Notes: a model not told the origin generated them from the sequence alone. A DNA stretch of 44,386 nt from an uncultured Bacteroidales bacterium (GCA_946411385.1 CAMKDV010000018.1:1-44386); one strand, 5' to 3'. Counted from the first letter of the stretch, positions 35,136 through 44,318 are shown. Numbers and translations: made by a program.

Positions 35136-36149
35136 CTACCCCTCACAATTGGTGCACATCGGTATGTCTGAGCGGTGATGCAGAATGTTTCTGCGGAACG
35201 CCTCGGCTTTGGCTCCGTGCCAGACGGCTGCAAGCGAGTCAGCGGTCAGGATGTTCCCGAACCGGTATTGCCGCTGTTTGTCAAAACAGCAGGGCAGCAC
35301 ATTCCCCTCTACATCAATCACACATCCCGTCCAGAGTCGCCTGCAATAGTTCGTTAGTGCGTGTTTGGGCGTGTAGGCTTGCTTTTTCTTATCCCATCTG
35401 TAGCGCGCATAGCGGCTGTCGGTAGGCATGAGCGGATTGCCGTGAGCATAATCGTACAGTTGTGCCGTCTTCATCGTCAGGTGGTCTGCTCCGAGGCGTT
35501 TGTATTCGTCGCGGAACACTTGCCATTCATGCTCGTTCGTCTTCAGATAGAGGCATTGCAGCTCTATGGTCATCCGGCTGCCTGTGCGCTGTTTGGCTTC
35601 ATGTAACCATCGTACGGCTTGCTTGCAGCGCTCCACATCCCCGCCTTTCCTGTATTGCTCGTACGAGGCTTGCGTCCATCCGTCCATGCTGACGATGATG
35701 CGGCTGAGCCCGGCTTGTGCCAATCGTTCCGCCATCGCGGCATCCAATCGCTGTGCGTTGGTCGATACGATAGTGTACAGCCCTTCCTTTTGCGCCATGC
35801 TTATCATCTCCGGCAACGAGTCGTTCAGTAGCGGCTCGCCCTGGAAAAAGAACTGCATCGTGTGAACGTACGGCGAGACGCGGGCAAGGATAGTGCTGAA
35901 CGATGCAAGGCTGAGCGTGGTTTTCTTGCCATGGACAGTATCGTCATGGCCTGCATCGCGCGCCATGCCTACCGGACACTCGGGGCAAGCCAGTTGGCAG
36001 AAGTTAGCCGGCTCTATCGATACGAACACGGGCAGATGCCTTACATGATACACGCCGGCCTTGCTTAGTGCGTAACTGACAGACGCGCGTAGCATGTTCC
36101 AGCCACGCCATACAGGATGCCCGAACTGTGGCATGTTACTTGCAGGCAA
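35136..36149 (-). CDS. Radical SAM/SPASM-domain protein
   Basis: This 337-residue protein should bind several iron-sulfur clusters. The radical SAM cluster motif CQLACPEC (CxxxCxxC) is near residue 52, followed by FQGEPLLND (GxP-type) and STNAQRLD and IVSMDGWTQ typical of the TIM barrel. The SPASM region has CRRLWTGCVIDVEGNVLPCCFD and a terminal CTNCEG. Such proteins modify peptides or carbohydrates or mature enzymes; no substrate peptide gene is seen nearby. The start at 36149 overlaps the end of rpiB by 14 bases; an in-frame ATG at 36134, just past the rpiB stop, is an equally good start. Confidence 0.85.
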   Translation of the reverse strand: MPASNMPQFGHPVWRGWNMLRASVSYALSKAGVYHVRHLPVFVSIEPANFCQLACPECPVGMARDAGHDDTVHGKKTTLSLASFSTILARVSPYVHTMQFFFQGEPLLNDSLPEMISMAQKEGLYTIVSTNAQRLDAAMAERLAQAGLSRIIVSMDGWTQASYEQYRKGGDVERCKQAVRWLHEAKQRTGSRMTIELQCLYLKTNEHEWQVFRDEYKRLGADHLTMKTAQLYDYAHGNPLMPTDSRYARYRWDKKKQAYTPKHALTNYCRRLWTGCVIDVEGNVLPCCFDKQRQYRFGNILTADSLAAVWHGAKAEAFRRNILHHRSDIPMCTNCEG

Positions 36150-36585
36150 TCTTGCTTACACGACGCTCATGACGACCACCCTCAAAATCGGTCGAGAAGA
36201 ACACTTTCACCATCTCCAGTGCTTTCTCTTTGGTGATGAAGTTGGCAGGCAATCCGAGCACGTTGGCGTTGTTGTGCTGACGAGCCAGTTCGGCAAGAGG
36301 CTTGTCCCAGCATAGTGCGGCGCGAATACCTTGATGCTTGTTGGCGGTCATGCAGATGCCGTTACCCGTCGAGCAGATCACTATGCCCATCTCAAACTCG
36401 CCTTTCTCGATGGCCTCTGCCAGCGGATGGGCGAAATCGGGATAGTCGCAACTGTCAGTGGAGTAGCAGCCGAAATCGTTGACTTGTGCGCCTTGGTTCT
36501 CCAGCCATGCACGTACTTCCTGTTTGAGCGGATAGCCTGCATGGTCACTTGCCATGGCTATCTTCATGTCTTTCAAAGGAGTCAT
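36136..36585 (-). CDS. rpiB: Ribose-5-phosphate isomerase B
   Basis: RpiB interconverts ribose-5-phosphate and ribulose-5-phosphate in the pentose phosphate pathway. The 149-residue protein has the family signatures ASDHAGYPLKQEV, the anion-hole and catalytic cysteine segment GIVICSTGNGICMTANK, and RAALCWDKPLAELARQHNNANVLGLPA. An internal ATG at 36567 (MKIAMASDHAG) is an alternative start closer to homologues. The gene lies 46 bases after the coiled-coil gene and overlaps the radical SAM gene. Confidence 0.93.
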   Translation of the reverse strand: MTPLKDMKIAMASDHAGYPLKQEVRAWLENQGAQVNDFGCYSTDSCDYPDFAHPLAEAIEKGEFEMGIVICSTGNGICMTANKHQGIRAALCWDKPLAELARQHNNANVLGLPANFITKEKALEMVKVFFSTDFEGGRHERRVSKIACK

Positions 36586-36631
36586 AGATATGTGTGTTTA
36601 GTATGATTGTCTGTTTTTGCGTCGGACGTCG

Positions 36632-37513
36632 TCATTTCTTCAGCGTGAACGGGAACGATGCCACCAGTGCGCCGTCGATAAAAAAGTCGGCATTGTACGT
36701 GCCCGGATACAGGATCTCTCCTACCGTCCAGTACATCGTCACATCCAGCGCCTCGCCGGCATATTCAATCTCTTTCTTTATCGAATATTCAATCTCGCTG
36801 TTCTCGAACGCGAACAGACGGTTTTGCGGATCGGGCAGGGTAATCAGCTCGCCGTCAGGGCGTACAATGCGCATATATACATCTTTCAGCCCGCGGCTGC
36901 AGGTGATGTTCTTGCCTATCGTGAAATCGAACTGGATCTTCTGCATCTGATTGATGTTCGAGGTCTTGCGGTCACGCTTGTTCAGAGGCGTTACCTTGAA
37001 GGCGGTTATCTCAAGGATGGATGCGCGCGTCACTTTCTCGGTCAGATCGCTGTTCTGTTGCTGCAACTCTTCCGCCTGCTGCTGTACTACGGCATATTGC
37101 TCGCGTACCTGACGATTCTCGGCCGTCAGACGCTGGTTAGTCTGGTTCAGACTGTCTATCTGATGTACATACGACACCATGACTTGCCTTACCGTTGCCA
37201 GCTCTTTCTTGAGTTCGGCTATACGGCGTGCGTTGGTCGCTTTGGTGATACGCAGCTCTTCCAGCAGGTCACGAACGCGCTGTTGCTCCTGACTGAGCAG
37301 TTGTGTCAGCGAGTCGTTGCTCAGGTTGGGGGTCTGGTAGCCGTCGAACTGCATGGCGAGATCTTCATACTCGTCCTCCAGTTCGGATTTCTCAAACTCC
37401 ATCTGCTCAACCATCTCGGTCATCTCTTGCTTCTGTGCAAAATACAGATATACCAGCGCACCGATAGCGGCAACCAGCACAACCAGAATGGGTATAATTA
37501 CTTTCTTATTCAT
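36632..37513 (-). CDS. Inner-membrane-anchored coiled-coil protein, conserved hypothetical
   Basis: This is a 293-residue protein with one N-terminal membrane helix ([23 protein letters not shown], split here by charge only at its start) and a long coiled coil (about 28-170) rich in Glu, Gln and Leu ([26 protein letters not shown]). A beta-rich C-terminal domain follows ([19 protein letters not shown] ... [13 protein letters not shown] ... [13 protein letters not shown]). The helix should place the rest in the periplasm. I know no function for it. Its start codon directly borders the heptamer array, and the preceding bases AAAGGAT resemble a ribosome-binding site. Confidence 0.8.
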   Translation of the reverse strand: MNKKVIIPILVVLVAAIGALVYLYFAQKQEMTEMVEQMEFEKSELEDEYEDLAMQFDGYQTPNLSNDSLTQLLSQEQQRVRDLLEELRITKATNARRIAELKKELATVRQVMVSYVHQIDSLNQTNQRLTAENRQVREQYAVVQQQAEELQQQNSDLTEKVTRASILEITAFKVTPLNKRDRKTSNINQMQKIQFDFTIGKNITCSRGLKDVYMRIVRPDGELITLPDPQNRLFAFENSEIEYSIKKEIEYAGEALDVTMYWTVGEILYPGTYNADFFIDGALVASFPFTLKK

Positions 37514-37517
37514 ATCC

Positions 37518-37787
37518 TTTCACTTTTCACCTTTCACCTTTCACCTTTCACTTCGGCTACTCCTTTCACTTTTCACTTTTCACCTTTCACCTTTCACTTT
37601 TCACCTTTCACCTTTCACTTTTCACCTTTCACCTTTCACTTTTCACCTTTCACCTTTCACCTTTCACCTTTCACTTTTCACCTTTCACCTTTCACTTTTC
37701 ACCTTTCACCTTTCACCTTTCACCTTTCACTTTTCACCTTTCACCTTTCACTTTTCACCTTTCACCTTTCACCTTTCACTTTTCAAC
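37518..37787. repeat. Heptamer array TTTCAC(C/T), 36 units
   Basis: Five units (37518-37552), an 11-nt interruption (37553-37563) and 31 unbroken units (37564-37780) all read TTTCACC or TTTCACT. A final TTTCAAC (37781-37787) runs into the murF stop codon. In the 31-unit run the seventh base follows blocks: one T, three TCC, TCCCC, TCC, TCCCC, TCC, TCCC, T. The array fills the whole gap between murF and the coiled-coil gene. On the transcribed strand the unit is GGTGAAA or AGTGAAA. Confidence 0.95.
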
Positions 37788-38995
37788 TATAACAACGGCA
37801 GCACATTTTCCAGTTTATTGCTTCGTGATCCTTTGATCAGAATGGTACAACCTGTGAGCGGATGTTGCTTAATGTGCTCACACAGTTCGTCTACGTTTGC
37901 GAAAATAGGATAGGGTGCTGTGGTCTCGCGGTACTCGTCGCCTACGAGCAGAACGGTATCCGCCTTGCGCTCAAGCAGCATATTTACGATGTTCTGGTGC
38001 TCGGTGTGGCTGTACTCGCCCAGTTCCCTCATCGCGCCAAGGATGAATGTTTCGCCCTTGAACGAGTTGATGGCTGCCTGCATCGAAGTAGGATTGGCGT
38101 TGTAGGCATCCACGATCAGGGTGTTCTTGTCCGTGACAGTCTTTTGCGAACGGTTATTAGAAGGCACGTACGCGCGTATAGCAGCCAGTCCTGTCTCTCT
38201 GTCCACACCGAAATGTTCGCCTACACATAGTGCGGCTTGGATGTTCTCGCTGTTGTAGGCTCCTACGAGCTGCGTGCCTTCGGGCATCGTGCCGGTCGTG
38301 TAGGCTACGGTCTTCAGGTCGCCCGCCATCTTCTTTAGATACGGGTTGTCCGTGTTGCGGAAACAGAAGCCGTTATGCTCACGCAGGTAGTCGTACAGTT
38401 CGGCTTTGGTAGCCATGACGCCTTCAAACGAACCGAAGCCCTGCAGATGTGCCTTGCCTACATTGGTTATGAGTCCGCAGTTAGGTTCGGCTACCTCAAC
38501 CAGTTCCTTGATATCGCCCGGATGGCTGGCACCCATCTCCACGATAGCCATCTCATGTTCGCGGCGGAGTTGCAGCAAGGTCAGCGGAACGCCTATGCTA
38601 TTGTTCAGGTTGCCTTGCGTATAGTGCATCTTGTACTTCGTACTCAGCACAGCCGCCAGCAGTTCTTTGGTGGTCGTCTTGCCGTTCGTGCCGGTGATTC
38701 CTATGATACGCGTACCAAGATACCTGCGCCATTCGCGAGCCAGGTCCTGTAATGCCAGCAGACTGTTCTCCACCAGCAAGGCGGAATATTCGCCGGCTTG
38801 TAGAATGGTATTGTACACCTGCTCATCGTCCACGATAGCCAACGAAGCGCCTTGCTCCAAGGCTTTCAGGGCGAAGGTGTTGCCGTCAAAGGTCTCGCCT
38901 TTGAGTGCCACAAAGATGCAGCCTTCAGGCAGATTGCGGCTATCCGTAGAGACGCACAGAGCATCTTTGCCTTCAATCAAAAAACTCCAATCCAT
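37787..38995 (-). CDS. murF: UDP-N-acetylmuramoyl-tripeptide--D-alanyl-D-alanine ligase
   Basis: MurF adds D-Ala-D-Ala to the UDP-MurNAc tripeptide in the cytoplasm, completing the peptidoglycan precursor. The 402-residue Mur ligase has [20 protein letters not shown] in the UDP-binding domain, the P-loop [14 protein letters not shown], and [31 protein letters not shown] in the central domain. The C-terminal domain includes [13 protein letters not shown]. It is slightly shorter than the usual ~430. The ATG at 38995 is preferred; a GTG 3 nt upstream lies inside the adjoining heptamer repeat. Both ends of the gene border heptamer arrays. Confidence 0.95.
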   Translation of the reverse strand: MDWSFLIEGKDALCVSTDSRNLPEGCIFVALKGETFDGNTFALKALEQGASLAIVDDEQVYNTILQAGEYSALLVENSLLALQDLAREWRRYLGTRIIGITGTNGKTTTKELLAAVLSTKYKMHYTQGNLNNSIGVPLTLLQLRREHEMAIVEMGASHPGDIKELVEVAEPNCGLITNVGKAHLQGFGSFEGVMATKAELYDYLREHNGFCFRNTDNPYLKKMAGDLKTVAYTTGTMPEGTQLVGAYNSENIQAALCVGEHFGVDRETGLAAIRAYVPSNNRSQKTVTDKNTLIVDAYNANPTSMQAAINSFKGETFILGAMRELGEYSHTEHQNIVNMLLERKADTVLLVGDEYRETTAPYPIFANVDELCEHIKQHPLTGCTILIKGSRSNKLENVLPLL

Positions 38996-38999
38996 CACC

Positions 39000-39085
39000 T
39001 TTCACTTTTCACTTTTCACCTTTCACTTTTCACTTTTCACCTTTCACTTTTCACTTTTCACCTTTCACTCATTCACCTTTCACCT
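39000..39085. repeat. Heptamer array between the MFS gene and murF
   Basis: About 10 units of TTTCACT/TTTCACC run from the murF start to the MFS stop codon. The seventh base follows TTC blocks (three times), unlike the TCC blocks of the larger array. The array continues into the MFS coding end: the last residues KVKGE and the TGA stop are encoded by repeat units. Confidence 0.88.
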
Positions 39086-40445
39086 TATTCGGCAGTTCCA
39101 GGCCATAGCCTTTCTTGCGATCCTCTACCTTGAGCGCCAGGCTCAACAGGAATGCCAGCACGCCGAACGATGCGAACACTACCATCGGAACGAGATAGCC
39201 GTTGGTAGCGACGCGAAGCTTACCGATCAGCAGCGGCACGAGGCACAAGCCCACATTCTGAACCCAGAAGATGAGGCAGTAGGCCGAACCGAGCACTTTC
39301 TCGTCAATAATCTTCGGTACGCTCGGCCACATAGATGCCGGAACAAGCGAGAAGCTCACGCCCAGCACAAGGATGGTGATGAGCGCCAACGCCTTGCTCG
39401 GATAAGCCGGCAGCACAAAGGCAAACACGCTATGACAGGCAATCATGATGATAGCGCCGATCAGCATCATGGATGCACCCTTGCCCTTGTAGTCGATAAA
39501 CGCGCCAAGGAAAGGAGTAAGCACCATAGCCAGTATCGGGAACCACTTGAACAGACCTGCTGCTTCTGCGTTCGAGATGCTCAGGGTCTCCTCAAGGAAG
39601 TTCGTGGCAAAACGCTGGAACGGGAAAATAGCCGAGTAATACAATACGCACAGCAGGGCGATAATCCAGAACATCTTCGATGAGAAGATCTTGCCCAGGT
39701 CGCTCACGTGGAACTCATCCTCAGGATCTTTCATCTCGGTAACTTCGCCGATAGCTATCAGCTGCTTGTCGAACTTGTTGTCCATGATGGTGAAGACGAA
39801 GAAGTTCAGCAATCCTATCACGAGCAGCAGCGATGCGAACAGCAGCGGAGCTACTACGGAGTTGGTGCCGTCTACGGCAAACTTGATGCTGAACATAGGC
39901 GAGAGCCACATGGCTGCAAACACGCCCAAACGCGCGATAGCCATCTCCAAGCCCATAGCCAGTGCCATCTCTTTACCTTTGAACCATTTGGCAAGGATCT
40001 TGCTCACGGTAGTACCTGCCATCTCGCAGCCGCAACCGAAGATCATGAATCCGAACATCGCCAGCTTGGCGCTACCCGGCATGGTGGTCCACCAGCTGTT
40101 GAGCCAGCCTACCGTGTTGGCGTCTGCCCACGATATGCCCCAGAACTTGATAGCTGCACCGATAACCATCAGCGAGGCGCTGAGCAATCCGGTGAAGCGC
40201 ACACCCATCTTATCCAGAATGATGCCCGCAATAATGAGGAAACCGAACACATTCAGCAGATACTCGCCGGCAGCGTAGGTGCCGAACACACCCTGATCCC
40301 AACCCAGGCTGTCGTTCAACAGCGATGCCAGCGGGGAGAGGATGTCCACGAACATGTAGGCGAAGAACATCATCGAAGCAACAAGCACGAGCACGGTCCA
40401 GCGTGCCCATGTCTTATCGCGAAGTAAGTTTTGTATTTGTTCCAT
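39069..40445 (-). CDS. Major facilitator superfamily transporter
   Basis: This 458-residue inner-membrane protein has about 12 predicted helices, for example WTVLVLVASMMFFAYMFVDI, YLLNVFGFLIIAGIIL, LIGAIIMIACHSVFAFVL and LALITILVLGVSFSLV. The loop AGIILDKMGVRFTG after helix 2 is the MFS motif A equivalent. A charged cytoplasmic insert lies in the middle (EVTEMKDPEDEFHVSDLGK). Substrate unknown. It lies between murF and a small open frame, in an envelope-biogenesis block. Its last five residues are encoded by heptamer repeats. Confidence 0.88.
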   Translation of the reverse strand: MEQIQNLLRDKTWARWTVLVLVASMMFFAYMFVDILSPLASLLNDSLGWDQGVFGTYAAGEYLLNVFGFLIIAGIILDKMGVRFTGLLSASLMVIGAAIKFWGISWADANTVGWLNSWWTTMPGSAKLAMFGFMIFGCGCEMAGTTVSKILAKWFKGKEMALAMGLEMAIARLGVFAAMWLSPMFSIKFAVDGTNSVVAPLLFASLLLVIGLLNFFVFTIMDNKFDKQLIAIGEVTEMKDPEDEFHVSDLGKIFSSKMFWIIALLCVLYYSAIFPFQRFATNFLEETLSISNAEAAGLFKWFPILAMVLTPFLGAFIDYKGKGASMMLIGAIIMIACHSVFAFVLPAYPSKALALITILVLGVSFSLVPASMWPSVPKIIDEKVLGSAYCLIFWVQNVGLCLVPLLIGKLRVATNGYLVPMVVFASFGVLAFLLSLALKVEDRKKGYGLELPNKVKGE

Positions 40446-40530
40446 ACTTCTGTTTGTTTTTCTTTTTCAGCCACTCTGCCTTTTTCTTCTCGTACTCGGC
40501 ATAGTGGGATTCCAAATAGCCGTCTGCCAT
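40414..40530 (-). CDS. Small basic protein, 38 residues
   Basis: A 38-codon frame starts MADGYLESHYAEYEKKK and continues with a Lys-rich helix (AEWLKKKNKQKYG). Its ATG shares one base with the skp stop codon (TAATG), a layout typical of translational coupling. Its 3' end overlaps the MFS start by 32 bases. The predicted structure is a single amphipathic, highly charged helix. I have the impression that Bacteroidales genomes carry similar short frames, but cannot confirm it here. Function unknown. Confidence 0.6.
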   Translation of the reverse strand: MADGYLESHYAEYEKKKAEWLKKKNKQKYGTNTKLTSR

Positions 40531-41024
40531 TACTTGATGCCCAGTTTGGCTTTTACCAGTGCCATCACATTGTCGGCATCGGGAGAGATATAAACGGCTG
40601 CAGCCGAGTCGAAGATATACGTGTAGTTGTTGGCAGCACCTACATCCTGAATAGCTTTTGCCATCCGCTCGTTGATGGGCTTCAAGTACTCCGAACGACG
40701 CTGTTCAACGTCCTGTTGTGCTGTCTGATAGGTTGTTTGCAGACGCTGCTGCATCGAGTAGAGTTCTTCTTCCTGAATCTGGCGCATAGCGTCGGGCATC
40801 GTGCTCTGCTTCTGCTGGTAGTCCTGAAGTTTCTTCTGGTATTCTTCTTGCATTTGCATGAGCAAGTTCTCATATTGCTTGTTCAGGCTGTCCATGCGAG
40901 CCTGAACATCTTTCAGTTCCGGCATCATCATAAACAGTTCCTGCGTGTTGACATACCCGAACTTCTGGGCGTTGGCGGTCAGCGTCAAAGCCAGAACCGC
41001 GATAATCAATCCAATCTTTTTCAT
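40530..41024 (-). CDS. skp: OmpH/Skp-family periplasmic chaperone (second copy)
   Basis: This 164-residue periplasmic protein has the signal peptide MKKIGLIIAVLALTLTANA. The start of the mature chain, QKFGYVNTQELFMMMPELKDVQARMDSL, is the OmpH signature. It is followed by a long coiled-coil tentacle (about 45-115, Gln/Glu-rich) and the closing strand (NNYTYIFDSAAAVYI ... MALVKAKLGIK). Skp trimers hold unfolded outer-membrane proteins on the way to BamA. It is the second of two skp genes behind bamA. Confidence 0.92.
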   Translation of the reverse strand: MKKIGLIIAVLALTLTANAQKFGYVNTQELFMMMPELKDVQARMDSLNKQYENLLMQMQEEYQKKLQDYQQKQSTMPDAMRQIQEEELYSMQQRLQTTYQTAQQDVEQRRSEYLKPINERMAKAIQDVGAANNYTYIFDSAAAVYISPDADNVMALVKAKLGIK

Positions 41025-41067
41025 ATTCGTTTATTTTAATATTTTCATTTTATGTTTTGGATTTTGT

Positions 41068-41081
41068 TTCGAGCAGATTTG
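41068..41081. repeat. Short partial match to the ~90-nt element
   Basis: TTCGAGCAGATTTG in the 69-nt gap between the two skp genes matches one end of the ~90-nt element (copy A shares TCGAGCAGATTTG). The rest is not present. It could be a remnant, a shared functional end, or chance. Confidence 0.4.
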
Positions 41082-41093
41082 CGTTCCAAAACT

Positions 41094-41612
41094 TTACTTT
41101 GCGCCTAACTTTTGTAAGAGCTGATCCGAATAGTCTAATTTTGATGACATATACAATAACCCCGGGTCAGCCGAGCGGTCTTTGATGACGTCGATATGCT
41201 TCTCGTTAGCCAGTTCCTGGATGGCTGCATAGATCTCGTCCTGTATGGGCTTGAGCAGCGCCTCGCGTTTCTTTACCAGTTCGCCGTTCTCGCCGAAATA
41301 CTTGCGCTTGAGCTCTATCAGTTCTTGTTCTTTTTGTAGGATCTCCTCTTCGCGGCGCTGACGCATCTCTTCGGAAAGGAAGATCTGCTCGGTCTGATAG
41401 TTGGTTGTCAACAGACGTACTTCCTGTTCCAGCGCATCCACCTCTTTCTGCCAGCGCTTGGCAATCATCGTCAGCTGCTCGTTGGCGGTCTCGTACTGTG
41501 GAAGGTTCTTCAAAATGTATGCCATATCCACGTACGCTACCGTATTATCTTTCGCCTGTATGCCGCCAAACGCGCATAACGCGATGATTATTACTACAAT
41601 TGCTTTCTTCAT
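41094..41612 (-). CDS. skp: OmpH/Skp-family periplasmic chaperone (first copy)
   Basis: This 172-residue periplasmic protein has the signal peptide MKKAIVVIIIALCAFGGIQA. The mature start DNTVAYVDMAYILKNLPQYETANEQL matches OmpH. A coiled coil (about 50-125, with EEMRQRREEEILQKEQELIEL) and the C-terminal strand segment HIDVIKDRSADPGLLYMSSKLDYSDQLLQKLG complete the fold. The start at 41612 is chosen for its signal peptide; an ATG 30 nt upstream would add a charged leader partly encoded by repeat-like sequence. It follows bamA, whose stop borders a heptamer array. Confidence 0.92.
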   Translation of the reverse strand: MKKAIVVIIIALCAFGGIQAKDNTVAYVDMAYILKNLPQYETANEQLTMIAKRWQKEVDALEQEVRLLTTNYQTEQIFLSEEMRQRREEEILQKEQELIELKRKYFGENGELVKKREALLKPIQDEIYAAIQELANEKHIDVIKDRSADPGLLYMSSKLDYSDQLLQKLGAK

Positions 41613-41629
41613 TTTTTTTGCTTTTTTCC

Positions 41630-41664
41630 TTTCACCTTTCAATTTTCACCTTTCACCTTTCACC
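41630..41664. repeat. Heptamer array between bamA and the first skp gene
   Basis: Five units (TTTCACC, TTTCAAT, then TTTCACC three times) run up to the bamA stop codon, sharing its last base. They occupy most of the 51-nt gap. Confidence 0.85.
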
Positions 41665-44318
41665 TACAGTTCCTGTCCCAGCACGAAGTGGAACTGGCTC
41701 TTGCCGTATTGGTCGGAGCCGTTGATCTTGTCGAAGCCCCAACCCCAGTCGATACCCAGCAGACCGAACATCGGGAGGAAAACACGCACGCCCACACCGG
41801 CTGAACGCTTCAGGTTGAACGGGTTATAATCCTTGATGTCTGCGAAGCAGTTACCGGCCTCCAGGAAGCCCAATGCCCAAATAGTGGCATTCTGTTCCAG
41901 CGAGATAGGATAGCGCAACTCCAGCGTGAACTTGTTGTACAGGTAGCCCATGTTTCGTCCGGTCTGGCTGTCGTAAGGAGTGAGCGAACCCGAACTGTAA
42001 CCACGCATCGAGATGTAGTCCGTGGCGTACGATGAGTACGAACTCATTCCGTCACCGCCCATGTAGAACGATTCAAACGGCGACTTGGCATCTTTGTTGT
42101 AGTGCCCAAGATAGCCGAACTCGAAGCGGGTCATCAGCACAAGTTTCGAATCGCGGGTCAGCGGCGTGAACACCTTGCCGTTGAACTTCCACTTGTGGTA
42201 CTCGATCAGGTGATAGCGCTCGGAGGTAGTCATCTGCGAGTAATCCTTGCCGTTGAACACCGACCATGGCGGCGTGATCTTCAGTCCCAGCGTGAACTGC
42301 GAACCGCGACGCGTGTATATCGGGTTGTCAATACTCGAACGCGACAGTTGCAGGTTGAGCGACAAGTTATGGCTCGTACCGTTGGAGATGAGCAGGTACG
42401 CCCAGTCTTTCATCCAATAAGCCTGATACGAAATTTCGCCGTAGAACGAGAAATAGTCGTCAGGCCAGCGCAGACGCTTGCCGTAACCTACACTCACGCC
42501 GAAAGTACGCAGGTACTTGTCGGGGTCGGCTTCGGATTCTGCCAGTTGCTGGTAGTAGTCGGAGTTGCCGTAGTAGGCATAGTTGTACGCGTACGAGTTG
42601 TACAGGTTGCGGTAGGCCTGGTAGTAACGGTCGGAATAGCCGGTCTGCGAAGCAAAGAACACGGATGTCGACAGCGAGTTAGGTCGCTTGCCGCCCAGCC
42701 ACGGCTCCACGAACGAGATGCTGGCAGAGGTGTAGTACACGCCGTTGGTACGGGCATTGATGCTGAAAGTCTGTCCCTCGCCTTGCGGAACAATGCGGTA
42801 TGCTTTTTTGTTAAACAGGTTCTGGATGGCGAAGTTGGTGAACTTCAAGCCGATAGAACCTACTATACCCGTTGCGCCCCAACCCAGCGAGAACTCGATC
42901 TGGTCGGATGATTTGGTCTCCAGCTGATAGGTGATATCCACCGTTCCGTCTTCGGGATTAGGCTGGATGTCCGGCACAAGTTTCTCTTGGTCGAAGTGAC
43001 CCATCTGCGCCAACTCACGCAGCGAACGCATAATATCCGATTGCGAATAGAGTTGTCCGGGCTTGGTATAAAGTTCGCGGCGTACCACGTGCTCGTACAC
43101 GCGCGTGTTACCTACTATATTTATTTCGTTGATGGTAGCCGGACGTCCCTCGTAGATGCGCATCTCAAAGTCAATCGAGTCGTTATCCACGTTCACCTCC
43201 ACAGGCTCTACGTTGAAGAACAGGTAACCCTGATCGGTGTACAGTTTGGCTACGGCATCATCGTCCTCGTTCAGACGCTTGTTCAGCTCCTTGAGGTTGT
43301 ATGTCGTGCCGGGCTTGATGCCCAGTACGGCGTTAAGGTATTCGTACGGATAGACCGTGTTGCCTATCCAGTTGATGGAGCGTATATAGTATTTGTCGCC
43401 CTCGCTGATGGTCATGTACACATCCACGCGCGTCGGGTCGTCAGGGTTGGGCGAGATGCTGTCGGCCACGATATAGGCGTCGCGATAACCCAGCTCGTTG
43501 TATTTCTCAATCACGGCTTGCTTGTCTTTCTCGAATTCTGCCGTGACGAACTTCTTTGTGCGGAACAGGTTGACGATGTTGTTGTCGTTGGTCTTCTTCA
43601 TCGCACGGTTGATCTGCGTGTGCGTCAGCGCCTCGTTGCCGGTGATGTATATCTTGCCTACCTTGGTCTTCTCTTTCTTGTTGACGTTCACCATCACCTT
43701 TACATAACCTTCTCTGTCGCGGTCAGGCTGCTGGAGTACGCTTACTTCGGCATTGTGGAAACCTTTGTCGCTGAGGTATTTGTGCACTACCGTCTTGGCG
43801 CGGTCAGCCAGGTTAGGCGTCATCTGTGCGCCCTTGCTGATACCTACTTTCACCTCCACGTCCTCTTTCTCGCTCTTCTTCAATCCGTTGTACACGATCT
43901 CACTTACGCGCGGACGTTGCTTGAGGCGTATCTCTATCCAGATGTTGTCGCCCTCGATCTTTGTGGCAACCATCTTCACGTCCGAGAATAGTCCCTGCTT
44001 CCAGAAACGGCGGATAGATTTGGTTATCTGATCGCCGGGCACCTCAATCTTGTCACCTACCGCCAGACCGGAGAAGCCTATCAGCACAAAATCTTCGTAA
44101 CTCGGCGCGCCGGTCACGCTGATACCTGCTATCGTGTAGGTCTTGCGCGTCAAGCCGTACTCCACTTTCGGCGTAGGTGCTGCCGCAGATCCCGCCGTGA
44201 CTATGCTGTCCTGTGCGGCTGCTGTACTGTCCTGTATTGCCGCACCGGTCAGGTCATCAGCCCACGAGGGCTGACATACCGCCAGCATAACTGCTATATA
44301 TGTGATCAGTTTTTTCAC
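41664..44318 (-). CDS. bamA: Outer-membrane protein assembly factor BamA
   Basis: BamA inserts beta-barrel proteins into the outer membrane. This 884-residue protein has a signal peptide (KKLITYIAVMLAVCQPSWA) and a low-complexity linker. About five POTRA domains follow (from YTIAGISVTGAPSYEDFV to about 470, including VGKIYITGNEALTHTQINRAM and INEINIVGNTRVYEHVVRREL). The Omp85 barrel includes VGVRVFLPMFGLLGIDWGWGFD (the RGF-loop region is GMSSYSSYATDYISMRGYSSG) and ends FHFVLGQEL. The start is a GTG at 44318 inside a heptamer unit (AAAGGTGAAAAAA); the only nearby ATG would truncate the signal peptide. It heads the skp block in the window; its promoter lies beyond the right edge. Confidence 0.95.
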   Translation of the reverse strand: MKKLITYIAVMLAVCQPSWADDLTGAAIQDSTAAAQDSIVTAGSAAAPTPKVEYGLTRKTYTIAGISVTGAPSYEDFVLIGFSGLAVGDKIEVPGDQITKSIRRFWKQGLFSDVKMVATKIEGDNIWIEIRLKQRPRVSEIVYNGLKKSEKEDVEVKVGISKGAQMTPNLADRAKTVVHKYLSDKGFHNAEVSVLQQPDRDREGYVKVMVNVNKKEKTKVGKIYITGNEALTHTQINRAMKKTNDNNIVNLFRTKKFVTAEFEKDKQAVIEKYNELGYRDAYIVADSISPNPDDPTRVDVYMTISEGDKYYIRSINWIGNTVYPYEYLNAVLGIKPGTTYNLKELNKRLNEDDDAVAKLYTDQGYLFFNVEPVEVNVDNDSIDFEMRIYEGRPATINEINIVGNTRVYEHVVRRELYTKPGQLYSQSDIMRSLRELAQMGHFDQEKLVPDIQPNPEDGTVDITYQLETKSSDQIEFSLGWGATGIVGSIGLKFTNFAIQNLFNKKAYRIVPQGEGQTFSINARTNGVYYTSASISFVEPWLGGKRPNSLSTSVFFASQTGYSDRYYQAYRNLYNSYAYNYAYYGNSDYYQQLAESEADPDKYLRTFGVSVGYGKRLRWPDDYFSFYGEISYQAYWMKDWAYLLISNGTSHNLSLNLQLSRSSIDNPIYTRRGSQFTLGLKITPPWSVFNGKDYSQMTTSERYHLIEYHKWKFNGKVFTPLTRDSKLVLMTRFEFGYLGHYNKDAKSPFESFYMGGDGMSSYSSYATDYISMRGYSSGSLTPYDSQTGRNMGYLYNKFTLELRYPISLEQNATIWALGFLEAGNCFADIKDYNPFNLKRSAGVGVRVFLPMFGLLGIDWGWGFDKINGSDQYGKSQFHFVLGQEL

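Noticed and set aside
37518..37787. Possible CRISPR array
   Set aside because: Units are only 7 nt with no spacers, and no cas genes are present. The same holds for the 23-nt and 26-nt repeats, which are directly tandem.
36617..37792. 391-codon plus-strand frame ending in repeated FHLSPFT-type heptapeptides
   Set aside because: The repeats are a reading of the 7-nt array (21 nt gives 7 codons in any frame). The rest is antisense to the coiled-coil gene.
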